Part shown: one piece after another, positions 37,332 to 46,107 of the stretch
Numbering within the stretch: the stretch's first letter is position 1
Layout: every line of letters starts with the position of its first letter
Origin: Corynebacterium simulans
Lineage (GTDB): Bacteria; Actinomycetota; Actinomycetes; Mycobacteriales; Mycobacteriaceae
DNA length: 64,000 bases
Direction: 5' to 3'
Assembly: GCF_001586215.1 (NCBI RefSeq)
Contig: NZ_CP014634.1
Coordinates: 372,001-436,000 of the forward strand
The notes under the pieces: model-generated
The model's input: the letters and a program-made list of their open reading frames with translations, nothing else
Databases searched by the model: none
Told to the model about the DNA's origin: nothing
Position numbers and translations under genes: made by a program

Positions 37332-38423
37332 TTGGACGTGAGCATGTACCCACTAGCTAAAAGCTACTTCGGCGTCACTCACGTCGCAGTTCTCGAGCAT
37401 GTAGTCCACTCGGTAGCGCTCAGCCTCCCGCTTTTGCACAAAGGGCCCCTTGCGCTGGCGGTCACGCTCGAGCCCGAGGCTTTCAGCGGCGGCTGGCGTG
37501 TGCGCAGTGAGTTTGGCATCTTAGGCTATCTTGACGCCGCGGAAACCGCGGAGTTTCCTGCCCTGCAGCGCGTGCGTGCATCAGGGTTTAGAGTCGCAAC
37601 TGACGCTACGGTTGAGCTCGTGCCTGAGGACGCGACTATCGACGTCGCGGTTAACCTCGGTCTTGCCCCGTGGATGGTGCCTGTCAATGAGCAACCCGCA
37701 GGCTCCGTACTGTTGCAGGGCGGCCTCGGCCTCCTTCTCGATACCGCAACCGGGCAGCTCAATGAATCTCAACTTTCGCGCTTAAATACCCAGCAGATCT
37801 TCGTCTCGCTGCATCTGGTTGAAGGCGATATTGTCGCCGCTGCCCCAGGCTCCGTCCTGGGCCGCGTGTGCACCACACAACAACAGCCCCACCTCGGTGC
37901 GATCCTGGAACGTAGCGCTGCACAAGACGCCGCTATCGCTGCCCGTGCTTACTGCGCCGACGGCCGCATCGCTGTCGACGTGCCCGAGGTGGGCGCCACC
38001 GAGTTCTTCTCCCCCGCCGTCCCCGCCCTGCGCGTGCCGCCCGAAGCGCCCGCCATCCCTCCTGCCGTCGAGCCCGTGGCCACGCAGGATTGGGAGACCG
38101 GCCTCGAGGCCGCAGACTTCCATGCCGACCTGCCGCGCGGAGCCAAGAAAATCGCGCGCCTGGTGACTCTAGCGGCACAGCCTGCCCCGGAAGCAGTAGG
38201 AAAACCGGAACCAGCGGACGAACCTGAACCGCTGTCAGAGCCTGCACCGTGTAGCGAGCTCTCAAGCCTCGTCAACCACGTCCCGGGCCAACAAGCATTA
38301 GCATGGCGGCAGCTTCCCGTCGCTGCGGCGCCGGGTCGCTTCTCCTCGGAGTCAGCGCGTGTGCGCGCACGACGCTCTGAACGTGCAGCCTCCCGGCAGC
38401 GCGGCGGGCACCACCGCAAGTAA
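37332..38423 (+). CDS. Corynebacterial protein of unknown function
   Basis: The 363-residue product is not recognised. It is soluble, with a mixed N-terminal two-thirds (YFGVTHVAVLEHVVHSVALS) and a low-complexity Pro/Glu/Ala-rich C-terminal third ending in an Arg-rich tail (RARRSERAASRQRGGHHRK). No signal peptide is present. A TTG at 37332 is the best start because GGAGG lies 6 nt upstream. An ATG four codons later and a more distant ATG at 37284 are alternatives. It precedes the lipoprotein gene by 32 bp and is probably cotranscribed. Confidence 0.65.
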   Translation: MDVSMYPLAKSYFGVTHVAVLEHVVHSVALSLPLLHKGPLALAVTLEPEAFSGGWRVRSEFGILGYLDAAETAEFPALQRVRASGFRVATDATVELVPEDATIDVAVNLGLAPWMVPVNEQPAGSVLLQGGLGLLLDTATGQLNESQLSRLNTQQIFVSLHLVEGDIVAAAPGSVLGRVCTTQQQPHLGAILERSAAQDAAIAARAYCADGRIAVDVPEVGATEFFSPAVPALRVPPEAPAIPPAVEPVATQDWETGLEAADFHADLPRGAKKIARLVTLAAQPAPEAVGKPEPADEPEPLSEPAPCSELSSLVNHVPGQQALAWRQLPVAAAPGRFSSESARVRARRSERAASRQRGGHHRK

Positions 38424-38455
38424 ACTTGCAGCTTTCCCACCGAAAGGACTTAACA

Positions 38456-39874
38456 ATGCTTTCCCACAACCGGCGCTTGCTGCGCATCGGCGCGACCGTG
38501 CTGGCTGGCAGCCTCTTTTTGGCTGCCTGCGGCGAGGGCGAGTCCGCCAACCCGCGCATCATCCAAGGCTTGCACCAGAAGAAGCCGAAAGAGCCGATTG
38601 CCCGCCCGATGTCGGAGATGGTTCCAGCAGAGGTCGCAGCAGGACTCGGCAGCGAAAAGTACGGACTGCCCACCGCCCACGGCGCATCCATCGCATCGGG
38701 AGCGATGGAGCAATGCCAGGACTTCAAAGGCGATACCTTCCAAGCTGTTGCCGATGCCAAGACTTTGGAGGACCACGAGATCGAGGTGGACTACGGCCTC
38801 GACGATGCAGACATGACATCCTGGGATGGCATGTGCGCACCCATCAAATTCGAAGGCGCCAATGCCTTTGCCACCGTGGCGACAGTGCCGTATAAGCAAG
38901 ACAAGAACGAAGTCACGGGCCCGATGCTCTACATCTTCAACGGCGGTAACGGCGCTCCCCTGGTCACCCAGCCTTTCGAGCTGCCGCACGAATTTGCCGG
39001 GAAGAAGATGAGTGATTTCGCCATCACCCAGGTGGGCGAAAAGCTGGTCTTTTCCCTAAACGATGTGCCGGAGGACAAAGCCCCACAAATCTTCACCCTC
39101 TCGCTTGCTGATGCCACCTCAAAAACCGTCAATCAGCCAGAGCCGCCGGCGAATACCTCGCAGCGCCGCCTAGAGGAATTCCGCATTCAGGATTCCTATG
39201 TTTATATCGCCGAACGCAACAGCGAGGCCGGATATCAGCTCGTTGCTGTCGATGCCCTAAGCGGCGAGGACACCGTCTTGGTGGATGCGGGTTCCCCGGG
39301 CTTCGACGATGTCGAGCTGCCGCCCGAGGCCAAAGGCTATACCTTGCTGCACAACAACGACTTCCTAGTGGGAATCTCCGACAACGCAGCGCGCCCGACC
39401 TTTGTCTACGACAAGCAGCAGGGCCCGCGCATGCTTGGCGATGCCTTCCCGCTCGACGACCCTGAGGATCCCGCCCACGTCTCCAGCCCTACGGGCACCA
39501 TCGTGCGCAATCATCTGACGCTGCTGGATAAAGATGCCGGCATCAAGGTCATCAATCTGGCTAGCGGCGAGCAGGTGGGGGAAGTCTCCAACGAGGAGAT
39601 GACTGAACCTTTCGAGACCGAGGACTACAAGGAGCAGGGCATCTCGGCTATTTCTGATGGCCAGGCACTGTACCTTTCTACCGGCAAGACCGAGGAATCC
39701 ACCGAGCGTTACAAGCTCAACCTGGAGACCTTGGAGGTCGAGGAAACGAACCCGAAGGCCGTGCCACTCTTCGATACCCAGAACCTCTTCTTTGCTGGCT
39801 CCACCCTATTCGCCAACTTCGGCGAGGCCGGCGAGACCATCCCGGCCACCGGCGTTTACGCCTACTACGACTAA
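38456..39874 (+). CDS. Secreted lipoprotein, beta-propeller-like, unknown function
   Basis: The 472-residue protein has a type II signal peptide: RRLLRIGATVLAGSLFLAAC, where the lipobox is LAAC. The mature part is acidic and contains repeated strands with turn motifs (VYIAERNSEAGYQLVAVDAL, YLSTGKTEESTERYKL) that look like a beta-propeller. No enzyme motif is apparent. AAAGGA lies 9 nt before the ATG at 38456. The end overlaps the selB stop on the opposite strand by 4 bp. Confidence 0.8.
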   Translation: MLSHNRRLLRIGATVLAGSLFLAACGEGESANPRIIQGLHQKKPKEPIARPMSEMVPAEVAAGLGSEKYGLPTAHGASIASGAMEQCQDFKGDTFQAVADAKTLEDHEIEVDYGLDDADMTSWDGMCAPIKFEGANAFATVATVPYKQDKNEVTGPMLYIFNGGNGAPLVTQPFELPHEFAGKKMSDFAITQVGEKLVFSLNDVPEDKAPQIFTLSLADATSKTVNQPEPPANTSQRRLEEFRIQDSYVYIAERNSEAGYQLVAVDALSGEDTVLVDAGSPGFDDVELPPEAKGYTLLHNNDFLVGISDNAARPTFVYDKQQGPRMLGDAFPLDDPEDPAHVSSPTGTIVRNHLTLLDKDAGIKVINLASGEQVGEVSNEEMTEPFETEDYKEQGISAISDGQALYLSTGKTEESTERYKLNLETLEVEETNPKAVPLFDTQNLFFAGSTLFANFGEAGETIPATGVYAYYD

Positions 39875-41655
39875 GCGAGCTCGCGCAGACTGCCATCGAG
39901 GCGTCGGGTAATCCCCTTCGCATCCAGTTGCTCTAGCAGCGGGATGGCAACCCGGCGCGTGGTGCAAAGCGCCTGACGCGCCTGCGAGGTGCTAAAGGGC
40001 TGCTCGATTCCTTGCAGGCGGGTTCTCGCCTCCGCGACTGCCGCGGGCAGCAACACCACGCCGTCCTTTAGGCGCAGCAGTCTCCCGGCGCGCTCAGCTG
40101 CGGCAAGCTCCTTGTTTCCCAGACCAAGCTCGCGTAGGTCCGCGGCCTCCGGCGCGGCGAAGGGCTCTCTCTTTAGCCGGCGTTCCAGCTCGGCAACGCT
40201 TGCTTCTGCCTCGCCCAAGTTAACCGCAGCGCCGGGCAGCCGAATAACGCCTTCGGCGGACTCCAGCTTCGCCGCGGCGACAGCTAGGTTGAGCAGGCTA
40301 TCTTCTTCGACACCCAATACATCACGGGCGGCACCGCGCGGCAGGCCGACAGACAGCGGCTTGGCCGCCATGTGTTCCTGTACCGCATCATTAAGCGCCT
40401 GCTTCCACTTTCCCACCTGGCCGGCGGTGATCCACCACTTGTTAAAGGCAATCACTCCGGCAGGCGGCGCGGAGGTCTCATAGCCATCCTGTTCTAACTC
40501 GCTGAGCAACGCGTAACCGCGGTGGCGCAGGCTTTGCGCCGGATTGCGGTAGTCTTCCAGCTGCGCGAGTTCTTCCGCGCGGCGGGCTGCAGCTCCCCGC
40601 CGGCGCAGCGCGGGCGGGACAAGGTCAACAATTTCCACGCCGGCCAACACGTGGCGAGCGCCGGGCCCGCGCAGCACAAAGCGATCCCCCAGCTGAAGAG
40701 CCAATGGGGCACTGAGTCGAATGCGCGCGAAGTCGCCGCTGAGAGGTCGCACGCGTGCTTCCACGCCCGCCGTGCCGGTATGGGCGATGAGCTCCTGGAC
40801 CACGTCACTTAGGCTTTCGCCAGAGACCCGACGCACGTCGAATTCTTGTGTGACCCGCCACGTGCTTGGGCTGAGCAGGCTATCGCCGCGGCTAATCGCC
40901 TCTGCCTCCACCCCGCGCAGGTTTACCGCAACGCGGGTGACTGGCTGGGCTGAGACAACCGCCGTATTTTCACTGTGCAGGCCGCGTACCTCGACTGGGA
41001 CCAGCTCCCCGCCGCTGAGCAGATCAAGTCGATCGCCCACGGCAATGCTGCCTGCCCCAAGTGTTCCGGTGACCACGGTGCCCGCGCCCTTCACGCTGAA
41101 GGAGCGATCTACCCACAGGCGAACGCGCTGCTCGGCATCTGGAGCAGGCGCGGCGGCCAGCACGGTGTCGAGCTCAGCGCGCAGCTTCTCGATGCCCTCC
41201 CCGGTCTTAGCGGAGACCTCGATGATGGCGGCGTCGGCAAGCGCGGTGCCCGCGAGCTGCCTGCCTACCTCCCCGCGCACCTCCTGGCGACGCTGATCAT
41301 CCGCACGGTCGGAGCGGGTCAGCGCCACGACGCCGTGGCTAATTCCCAGCGCGGCGATGGCATCGCGGTGATCGGTGGACTGAGCCTGCCAGCCTTCATC
41401 GGCGGCGACGACGAAAAGCACCACCGGTGCAGGCCCCAGGCCGGCCAGCATATTTCCCAAGAAACGCTCGTGGCCTGGGACATCAACAAAGGCAACATCG
41501 GCGCCCGAGGGCAGGTGCGTCCACACAAAACCCAAGTCGATGGTGAGCCCGCGGCGCTTTTCCTCTTCCCAGCGATCCGGATCCATACCTGTAAGCGTCC
41601 GCGCGAGCGTGGACTTTCCATGGTCCACGTGGCCGGCGGTGGCGACGACGTACAT
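39871..41655 (-). CDS. selB: Selenocysteine-specific elongation factor
   Basis: SelB delivers Sec-tRNA(Sec) to ribosomes at UGA codons marked by a SECIS hairpin. The EF-Tu-like domain begins MYVVATAGHVDHGKSTLART (G1), with DVPGHERFLGNMLAGLG (G3) and LTRSDRAD in place of the usual NKxD (G4). Beta-barrel domains II and III follow, then winged helices at the C-terminus (about residues 380-594) that bind SECIS RNA. 594 residues is normal. It lies 3 bp after the selA stop, so selA-selB is an operon. The presence of an actual UGA-containing gene at 48295 supports a functional role. Confidence 0.95.
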   Translation of the reverse strand: MYVVATAGHVDHGKSTLARTLTGMDPDRWEEEKRRGLTIDLGFVWTHLPSGADVAFVDVPGHERFLGNMLAGLGPAPVVLFVVAADEGWQAQSTDHRDAIAALGISHGVVALTRSDRADDQRRQEVRGEVGRQLAGTALADAAIIEVSAKTGEGIEKLRAELDTVLAAAPAPDAEQRVRLWVDRSFSVKGAGTVVTGTLGAGSIAVGDRLDLLSGGELVPVEVRGLHSENTAVVSAQPVTRVAVNLRGVEAEAISRGDSLLSPSTWRVTQEFDVRRVSGESLSDVVQELIAHTGTAGVEARVRPLSGDFARIRLSAPLALQLGDRFVLRGPGARHVLAGVEIVDLVPPALRRRGAAARRAEELAQLEDYRNPAQSLRHRGYALLSELEQDGYETSAPPAGVIAFNKWWITAGQVGKWKQALNDAVQEHMAAKPLSVGLPRGAARDVLGVEEDSLLNLAVAAAKLESAEGVIRLPGAAVNLGEAEASVAELERRLKREPFAAPEAADLRELGLGNKELAAAERAGRLLRLKDGVVLLPAAVAEARTRLQGIEQPFSTSQARQALCTTRRVAIPLLEQLDAKGITRRLDGSLRELA

Positions 41656-41658
41656 CTT

Positions 41659-43020
41659 TTACTCCTCAGGCTGTAGCTTTTGGGCTTTGCGGATGGCCGC
41701 GATGAGCGCGGCGTCTTGGGAGGCAGGGATGCAGCGGACATCGATAAGACACTGGCCCTGGTGGACGCGCGGCAGCACGGCCGACTGCCCAACGCGCAGA
41801 AGAGCGGCGAGCTCTTCCGGCAAAGCCACGGCAAAGCCTTCGAGCGGGTACTCAGGTGCCCCACCACCGCCAACACGTCCGGCGTGTGCAACCACCTCGC
41901 CGCCTACCGCCTGCGCCACCTCTTCGGTGCGGCGGCGGTACTCGGCGGAATCAATATGCAGGGCCTCCTCGACTGCATTCACCGGCGCATTCAGCGCTGC
42001 TTCCAGGGCGTTTAGCCGCAGCTTATCGATGCGCACCGCACGCGCGAGCGGGTGCTTCTTCAACAAAGCAATGGCCTTCTTGGTGCCCAAGATGATGCCG
42101 GCCTGCGGCCCGCCGAGCAGCTTGTCACCAGAGGCAATGACCACGTCCGCGCCGGCATCCAGCTGCTCGCTGAGGCTCGGCTCCTCGGGCAGGGTCGGGT
42201 CCGGCACCAGCAGCCCGGATCCCAGATCGACGATGAGGCTGACCTGCCCCGCGCCCTCTCCGCGAGACTTGTTGTGCTTCTTCAGTGCCCCACGCAGCTG
42301 CGGCACATCCACGGCGGTGGTAAAGCCCTCGATGCGAAAGTTGGAAGGATGTACCTTAAGCACCGCGCCGGTGTTATTACCCAGCGCAGCCTCGTAGTCA
42401 GCGAGGTGGGTGCGGTTGGTGGCGCCAATCTCTTTGAGGACTGTGCCGGAGGATTCGATGAGTTCCGGCAGCCGGAATCCGGCGCCGATCTCGATGAGTT
42501 CGCCGCGGGAGATGATGACTTCCTTTCCGGGGGCAAGAGCGGCGGTGGCCAGCAACAGCGCTGCAGCTCCGTTGTTGACCACGAGCGCATCTTCCGCGCC
42601 CGGGCAGGCTGCAAGCAACGCATTGATGGCGCCGCGGCCGCGGTCCTTAGAACGCACGCCGGCCGGAAGATCGAGTTCGACGTCGGTGTAGGCAGCGGCA
42701 TCGGCAAGCGCAGCGATGGCAACCTCCGGAAGCGGCGCGCGGCCCAAGTTCGTGTGCACGATAACCCCGGTGGCGTTGAGCACCGGGCGCAGGCTATACG
42801 GGCTTGCGTTGTTTAGAGCATCCCGGACCTTGGCGGTGACATCCGCTGGCGCGATGACTCCCCTTTGCGCCTGCTTGACGACGCCCCGGATAACAGCCCG
42901 CACTGCATGTTCCGCGAGCTTCTCGCGCGCGGCTTGGGCCTCCGGCAGCGCCAAAAGTTGATCGGTACGGGGGATGTTGCGGCGCTCGTCCTGCCGCTGC
43001 GAATCGCTCTTGCTTGTCAC
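41659..43020 (-). CDS. selA: L-seryl-tRNA(Sec) selenium transferase
   Basis: SelA is a PLP enzyme that converts Ser-tRNA(Sec) to Sec-tRNA(Sec) using selenophosphate. It is usually a homodecamer. The Schiff-base Lys lies in SGDKLLGGPQAGIILG (Lys300). LNATGVIVHTNLGRAPL (about residues 81-97) and VVNNGAAALLLATAALAPGK are standard. 453 residues is typical. The tRNA-Sec gene lies 50 bp upstream in the same direction and the two are probably cotranscribed. Confidence 0.96.
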   Translation of the reverse strand: MTSKSDSQRQDERRNIPRTDQLLALPEAQAAREKLAEHAVRAVIRGVVKQAQRGVIAPADVTAKVRDALNNASPYSLRPVLNATGVIVHTNLGRAPLPEVAIAALADAAAYTDVELDLPAGVRSKDRGRGAINALLAACPGAEDALVVNNGAAALLLATAALAPGKEVIISRGELIEIGAGFRLPELIESSGTVLKEIGATNRTHLADYEAALGNNTGAVLKVHPSNFRIEGFTTAVDVPQLRGALKKHNKSRGEGAGQVSLIVDLGSGLLVPDPTLPEEPSLSEQLDAGADVVIASGDKLLGGPQAGIILGTKKAIALLKKHPLARAVRIDKLRLNALEAALNAPVNAVEEALHIDSAEYRRRTEEVAQAVGGEVVAHAGRVGGGGAPEYPLEGFAVALPEELAALLRVGQSAVLPRVHQGQCLIDVRCIPASQDAALIAAIRKAQKLQPEE

Positions 43021-43070
43021 AAACGTTCCTTGGGTTGCGGGGAGATGCCACGGGTGCCAGATACGCTGGC

Positions 43071-43161
43071 GGAGACGGACAGGAATCGAACCTGCCAGAC
43101 CGAGCTACTCGGCCTCACCGGTTTTGAAGACCGGGGCGCCCACCAGGACACGTACGCCTCC
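43071..43161 (-). tRNA. selC: tRNA-Sec (anticodon TCA)
   Basis: The minus strand folds as a tRNA. The acceptor pairs GGAGGCG with CGTCTCC (one G-T pair). The anticodon stem-loop CCGGT-CTTCAAA-ACCGG contains TCA, matching UGA. The long variable arm has a 7-bp stem (GGCCGAG/CTCGGTC) with loop TAG, and the T arm is GCAGGTTCGATTCCTGT. About 91 nt and the extra arm are typical of tRNA-Sec. CCA is not encoded. It is located just upstream of selA. Confidence 0.95.
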
Positions 43162-43266
43162 ATTGCAAGAGTTTACACTTAGGCAAATTCAGCCAGCGCC
43201 CTGCCCAGCACCGCGCCGGCGCGAATCCACAAAGGCATCATTGTCCCAGCGTATTGCCAGCAGTTG

Positions 43267-43282
43267 TACACTCGGGATAATG
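43267..43282 (+). promoter_or_regulatory. Candidate -10 box of a leaderless selD transcript
   Basis: TACACT at 43267-43272 lies 7 bp before the ATG at 43280, and no ribosome binding site is present. Transcription would start at or next to the A of the ATG, as for the leaderless mRNAs common in Corynebacterium. The -35 region is weak. Confidence 0.35.
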
Positions 43283-44278
43283 AACGACATATTATTGACA
43301 TCTTTTGCAGCAGGCGGCGGATGCGCCTGCAAAATCCCGCCGGGCGAGTTGGAATCGGCCGTCGAAGGCCTCGTGGGCAAGGCCGATCCGAACGTCTTGG
43401 TGGGCCTCGATGACGGCGACGATGCCGCGGCTGTCAAGATTCAAGATGGCCTGGCGGTAATTTCCACCGCGGACTTTTTCACCCCGATGCTCAACGACCC
43501 TTATGACTGGGGCCGAGTGGCGGCAGCGAACGCGCTTTCTGACGTCTACGCCATGGGCGGCACCCCAGTCACCGCCATCAACTTGGTGGGTTGGCCGCGT
43601 GAGGTACTCCCCCTCGACGTTCTGCGCGAGGTCTTGCGCGGCGGAATGGATGTCGCGACGCAAGCTGGTATCTCCGTGACCGGTGGCCACTCAATTACCT
43701 CGCCAGAGCCAATCTACGGCATGGCGGCCACGGGCATCGTGGCGCCGGAGAAGCTGATGCGCAACGACACTGCGGAAGCGGGCCTTCCCATCACGCTGAC
43801 CAAACCCATCGGCGTGGGCATCTTGAACAACAAGCACAAGGCCACTGGTGAGGTTTCCCAAGCGGCCGTGGACTCAATGACCACGCTCAACCGCGAGGCC
43901 TCCCGTGCAGCAGTTGAGGCTGGCATTTCTGCAGCTACCGACGTCACCGGCTTTGGCTTGTTGGGTCACCTCTACAAGATGATGCGCGCCTCCGGGGTCG
44001 CTGCTGAGCTCGACTTCAGCGCTGTGCCTGCAGTCGAGGGTGCAAAGGAAGCGCTGGCCGAGGGCTTTATCCCCGGTGGCTCCCGCCGCAACCTGGACTG
44101 GGTCCGCCCACATCTAACCAACGAGGCTGGCCTGAGCGAAGAAGAGCTGGTCTTCCTCGCTGATGCACAGACTTCCGGCGGTCTGCTGCTCATCGGTGAG
44201 GTACCTGGCTACCCGGTCATCGGACGCACCGTGGCTCACGATGGTTCTGAGGACAGCACCTTCATCACCATCAAGTAA
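43280..44278 (+). CDS. selD: Selenophosphate synthetase (selenide, water dikinase)
   Basis: SelD makes selenophosphate from ATP and selenide, the Se donor for SelA. The active-site segment GGGCACKIPPGEL has Cys15 and Lys18 where E. coli SelD has Cys17 and Lys20, so this is the Cys form and not itself a selenoprotein. Other motifs are GLDDGDDAAAVKI, ISTADFFTPMLNDPYDWGR, ALSDVYAMGG, and DVTGFGLLGHL. The ATG at 43280 gives 332 residues. The open frame upstream overlaps the tRNA-Sec gene and is not coding. The gene is divergent from tRNA-Sec/selA. Confidence 0.95.
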   Translation: MNDILLTSFAAGGGCACKIPPGELESAVEGLVGKADPNVLVGLDDGDDAAAVKIQDGLAVISTADFFTPMLNDPYDWGRVAAANALSDVYAMGGTPVTAINLVGWPREVLPLDVLREVLRGGMDVATQAGISVTGGHSITSPEPIYGMAATGIVAPEKLMRNDTAEAGLPITLTKPIGVGILNNKHKATGEVSQAAVDSMTTLNREASRAAVEAGISAATDVTGFGLLGHLYKMMRASGVAAELDFSAVPAVEGAKEALAEGFIPGGSRRNLDWVRPHLTNEAGLSEEELVFLADAQTSGGLLLIGEVPGYPVIGRTVAHDGSEDSTFITIK

Positions 44279-44311
44279 GACTGCGGTTTCAGCCGTGGCC
44301 TGCTGGACCGT

Positions 44312-44617
44312 CTAGGCCTTCTTCTTAAACAGGCGTGATACCCACCCGGACTTTTCCGCGGTGGGGTGCGTGCCGAGGATCTTCTCGCCCCGTCGGAACA
44401 CGAACGTCATGCGCGCGCCCTCGCGGGTGGGCTCACCGATGAGCTCGTGGCCCGCTGCTGTGGCGTCATCCGGCACGTTGCGATAAGCCTGCGGGCAATC
44501 AGTGGTTACTTCCAGGATCTGCCCCGGCTTGAGGCCATGCAATGCCTCCAATGTGTGAATGACCGGGTACGGGCACGACTCGCCACACAAGTCGATTTCA
44601 AAATCAGGTGTGGTCAC
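44312..44617 (-). CDS. TusA/SirA-family protein, YedF-like, near sel genes
   Basis: The 101-residue protein has the TusA-family fold with catalytic-type Cys in CPYPVIHTLEALHGLKPG (Cys15, plus Cys11). FVFRRGEKILG completes the domain. TusA moves sulfur, while YedF/SirA relatives next to YedE are linked to selenium trafficking (family knowledge). A GTG start at 44617 follows AAGGACC. The YedE-type gene 49 bp upstream is in the same direction, and selD is convergent. A selenium-delivery role is inference from context. Confidence 0.85.
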   Translation of the reverse strand: MTTPDFEIDLCGESCPYPVIHTLEALHGLKPGQILEVTTDCPQAYRNVPDDATAAGHELIGEPTREGARMTFVFRRGEKILGTHPTAEKSGWVSRLFKKKA

Positions 44618-44666
44618 ACTAGGTCCTTACCTTTGCTAACAGAGCTCAGTTTTTGCAGTGTTTTCT

Positions 44667-45923
44667 TTACGCGCTACGGCTGTACTGGGATTCTAGACGC
44701 GCACGACGGTCGCCACGGCGCGGTGCTTGAAGTAGCCACCACCCCACGAGCAGAGCCAAGGTCAGTGCAAGTGCGGGCCATGGGCTAAAGGACTCATAGA
44801 AGTTGAGCTTCCAGGAGTTTGCCACCAAGGTGTCGTAAACGCCCCAATGATCCCAGCCATATGCCAGTACCGTTGCGCCGATGACGTTTCCGGCAAAGGC
44901 AACCCACGCAACCAGCTGGCCCTCCATTGCGCGGTACAACATGCCGGTCTCGCAAGCGCCAGCCATGATGATGCCCAGCCCGAAGAGGAAGCCGCCGATC
45001 ACGGTTCCCCATCCTGCCGGCTTCGTCAGCGGTTCCATTCCGGTTCCCAGTAAAACAAAGAAGGTCACGATGACGGCGGCGGCCAAGCCAATAATCAGCG
45101 AGTCTGCGAGCTTAGTCTTCTTGGTCACCCACAAGTCGCGGAAGGCCGCAGTAAAGCAGATCTGACCGCGCTGGATGAGGATTCCAAAAACCAAGCCAAA
45201 GACCACGGCTGCAGCCAACATGTTCTTGCCCGTCATGGAGTAGACGATGGTGACCACGACCATCACCGCGCACATCCCGATGGCAACAACGAGGTGGCGG
45301 ATACGGCGGCGTCTTAAAGCATCAGCGTCACCGGCGTCCTTAGCCTGGGCCGGGCGCGGGCGCGTGGGACCACGCCACCAGTGTTGCTTGATCACCTGCA
45401 CCCCGACCCAGGTACCTACCGCAGTCATCACGGTGAAAATCCACGCGTGCAGCGAGAACTGCGGAATGCCCGTGAACATCGCCGCGAGATTGCAACCGTA
45501 GGCCAAGCGCGCGCCAAATCCGGCGACGATGCCGCCCACCAAGGCTTGTGCCCACCGGCGCTTGAGCGGCGGAATGCGCCACCGGAAATCCCCTGCTGCC
45601 AGGGCCGCGATGAGCGAACCAAGCAGCATCGCAATGACGATCCAGCCATCAGTGCGCTCGAGTGGATTGCCCTGCATTTTGGTTACTTCTGCATAGTATT
45701 TCCAACCCTGAATATCAGCGCCGAAGGCCTCCACGACGTGGCCGCCAAGGCGCGTGAACTCGCCGGTGACTGCCCAAACAGTCCCGGTGATGAGGAAGTA
45801 CAAACCAGACAGGCTGCCCAACACGGCAAAGACTGGTCCTGGGGCGAGTCCCACGCGGGTGCGATAAAAAGCGTCATAAGACTTCTTGTCATACGAGCGC
45901 AGACTACGAGAAGGGGTGGACAT
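44667..45923 (-). CDS. YeeE/YedE-family membrane protein (YedE/FdhT-like), putative selenium or sulfur transport
   Basis: The 418-residue product has about ten to twelve transmembrane helices and the Cys-containing YeeE/YedE motifs: ARLAYGCNLAAMFTGI, RGQICFTAAFRDLW and AGACETGMLYRAMEGQ. YeeE proteins import thiosulfate, and the YedE/FdhT subgroup is linked to selenium metabolism beside Sec-dependent formate dehydrogenases. Here it is next to a TusA-like gene, selD and a Sec formate dehydrogenase, so a selenium compound is the likely cargo (inference). The ATG at 45923 (MSTPSRSLRS) is preferred over a TTG at 45947. It is separated from the fdh operon by a terminator. Confidence 0.85.
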   Translation of the reverse strand: MSTPSRSLRSYDKKSYDAFYRTRVGLAPGPVFAVLGSLSGLYFLITGTVWAVTGEFTRLGGHVVEAFGADIQGWKYYAEVTKMQGNPLERTDGWIVIAMLLGSLIAALAAGDFRWRIPPLKRRWAQALVGGIVAGFGARLAYGCNLAAMFTGIPQFSLHAWIFTVMTAVGTWVGVQVIKQHWWRGPTRPRPAQAKDAGDADALRRRRIRHLVVAIGMCAVMVVVTIVYSMTGKNMLAAAVVFGLVFGILIQRGQICFTAAFRDLWVTKKTKLADSLIIGLAAAVIVTFFVLLGTGMEPLTKPAGWGTVIGGFLFGLGIIMAGACETGMLYRAMEGQLVAWVAFAGNVIGATVLAYGWDHWGVYDTLVANSWKLNFYESFSPWPALALTLALLVGWWLLQAPRRGDRRARLESQYSRSA

Positions 45924-46023
45924 CCTTTTTCTTCTTTCACAATCCAAGGCGCGGCGTGTGTTTTACGTCTAGAAAGAGAATAGGCGGAGGCCACCGATTG
46001 AAAAGCATTAGGGTCCACGAGAA

Positions 46024-46069
46024 AAGCCCGCGCTTGCTAGAACTTCGTATTCTGGCAAGACGCGGGCTT
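46024..46069 (-). terminator. Terminator after the formate dehydrogenase operon
   Basis: Arms AAGCCCGCGCTTGC and GCAAGACGCGGGCTT pair with one bulged base around a 17-nt loop. On the minus strand it is followed by TTTTCTCG, 38 bp after the NrfD-like gene stop. Confidence 0.75.
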
Positions 46070-46107
46070 GAGGGTTTCCGCGCAAATGCGCGAGAAGCAA
46101 GTGCGGC

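Noticed and set aside
42974..43279. Upstream extension of the selD frame
   Set aside because: It runs through the tRNA-Sec gene and into selA, and the conserved SelD N-terminus begins at 43280.
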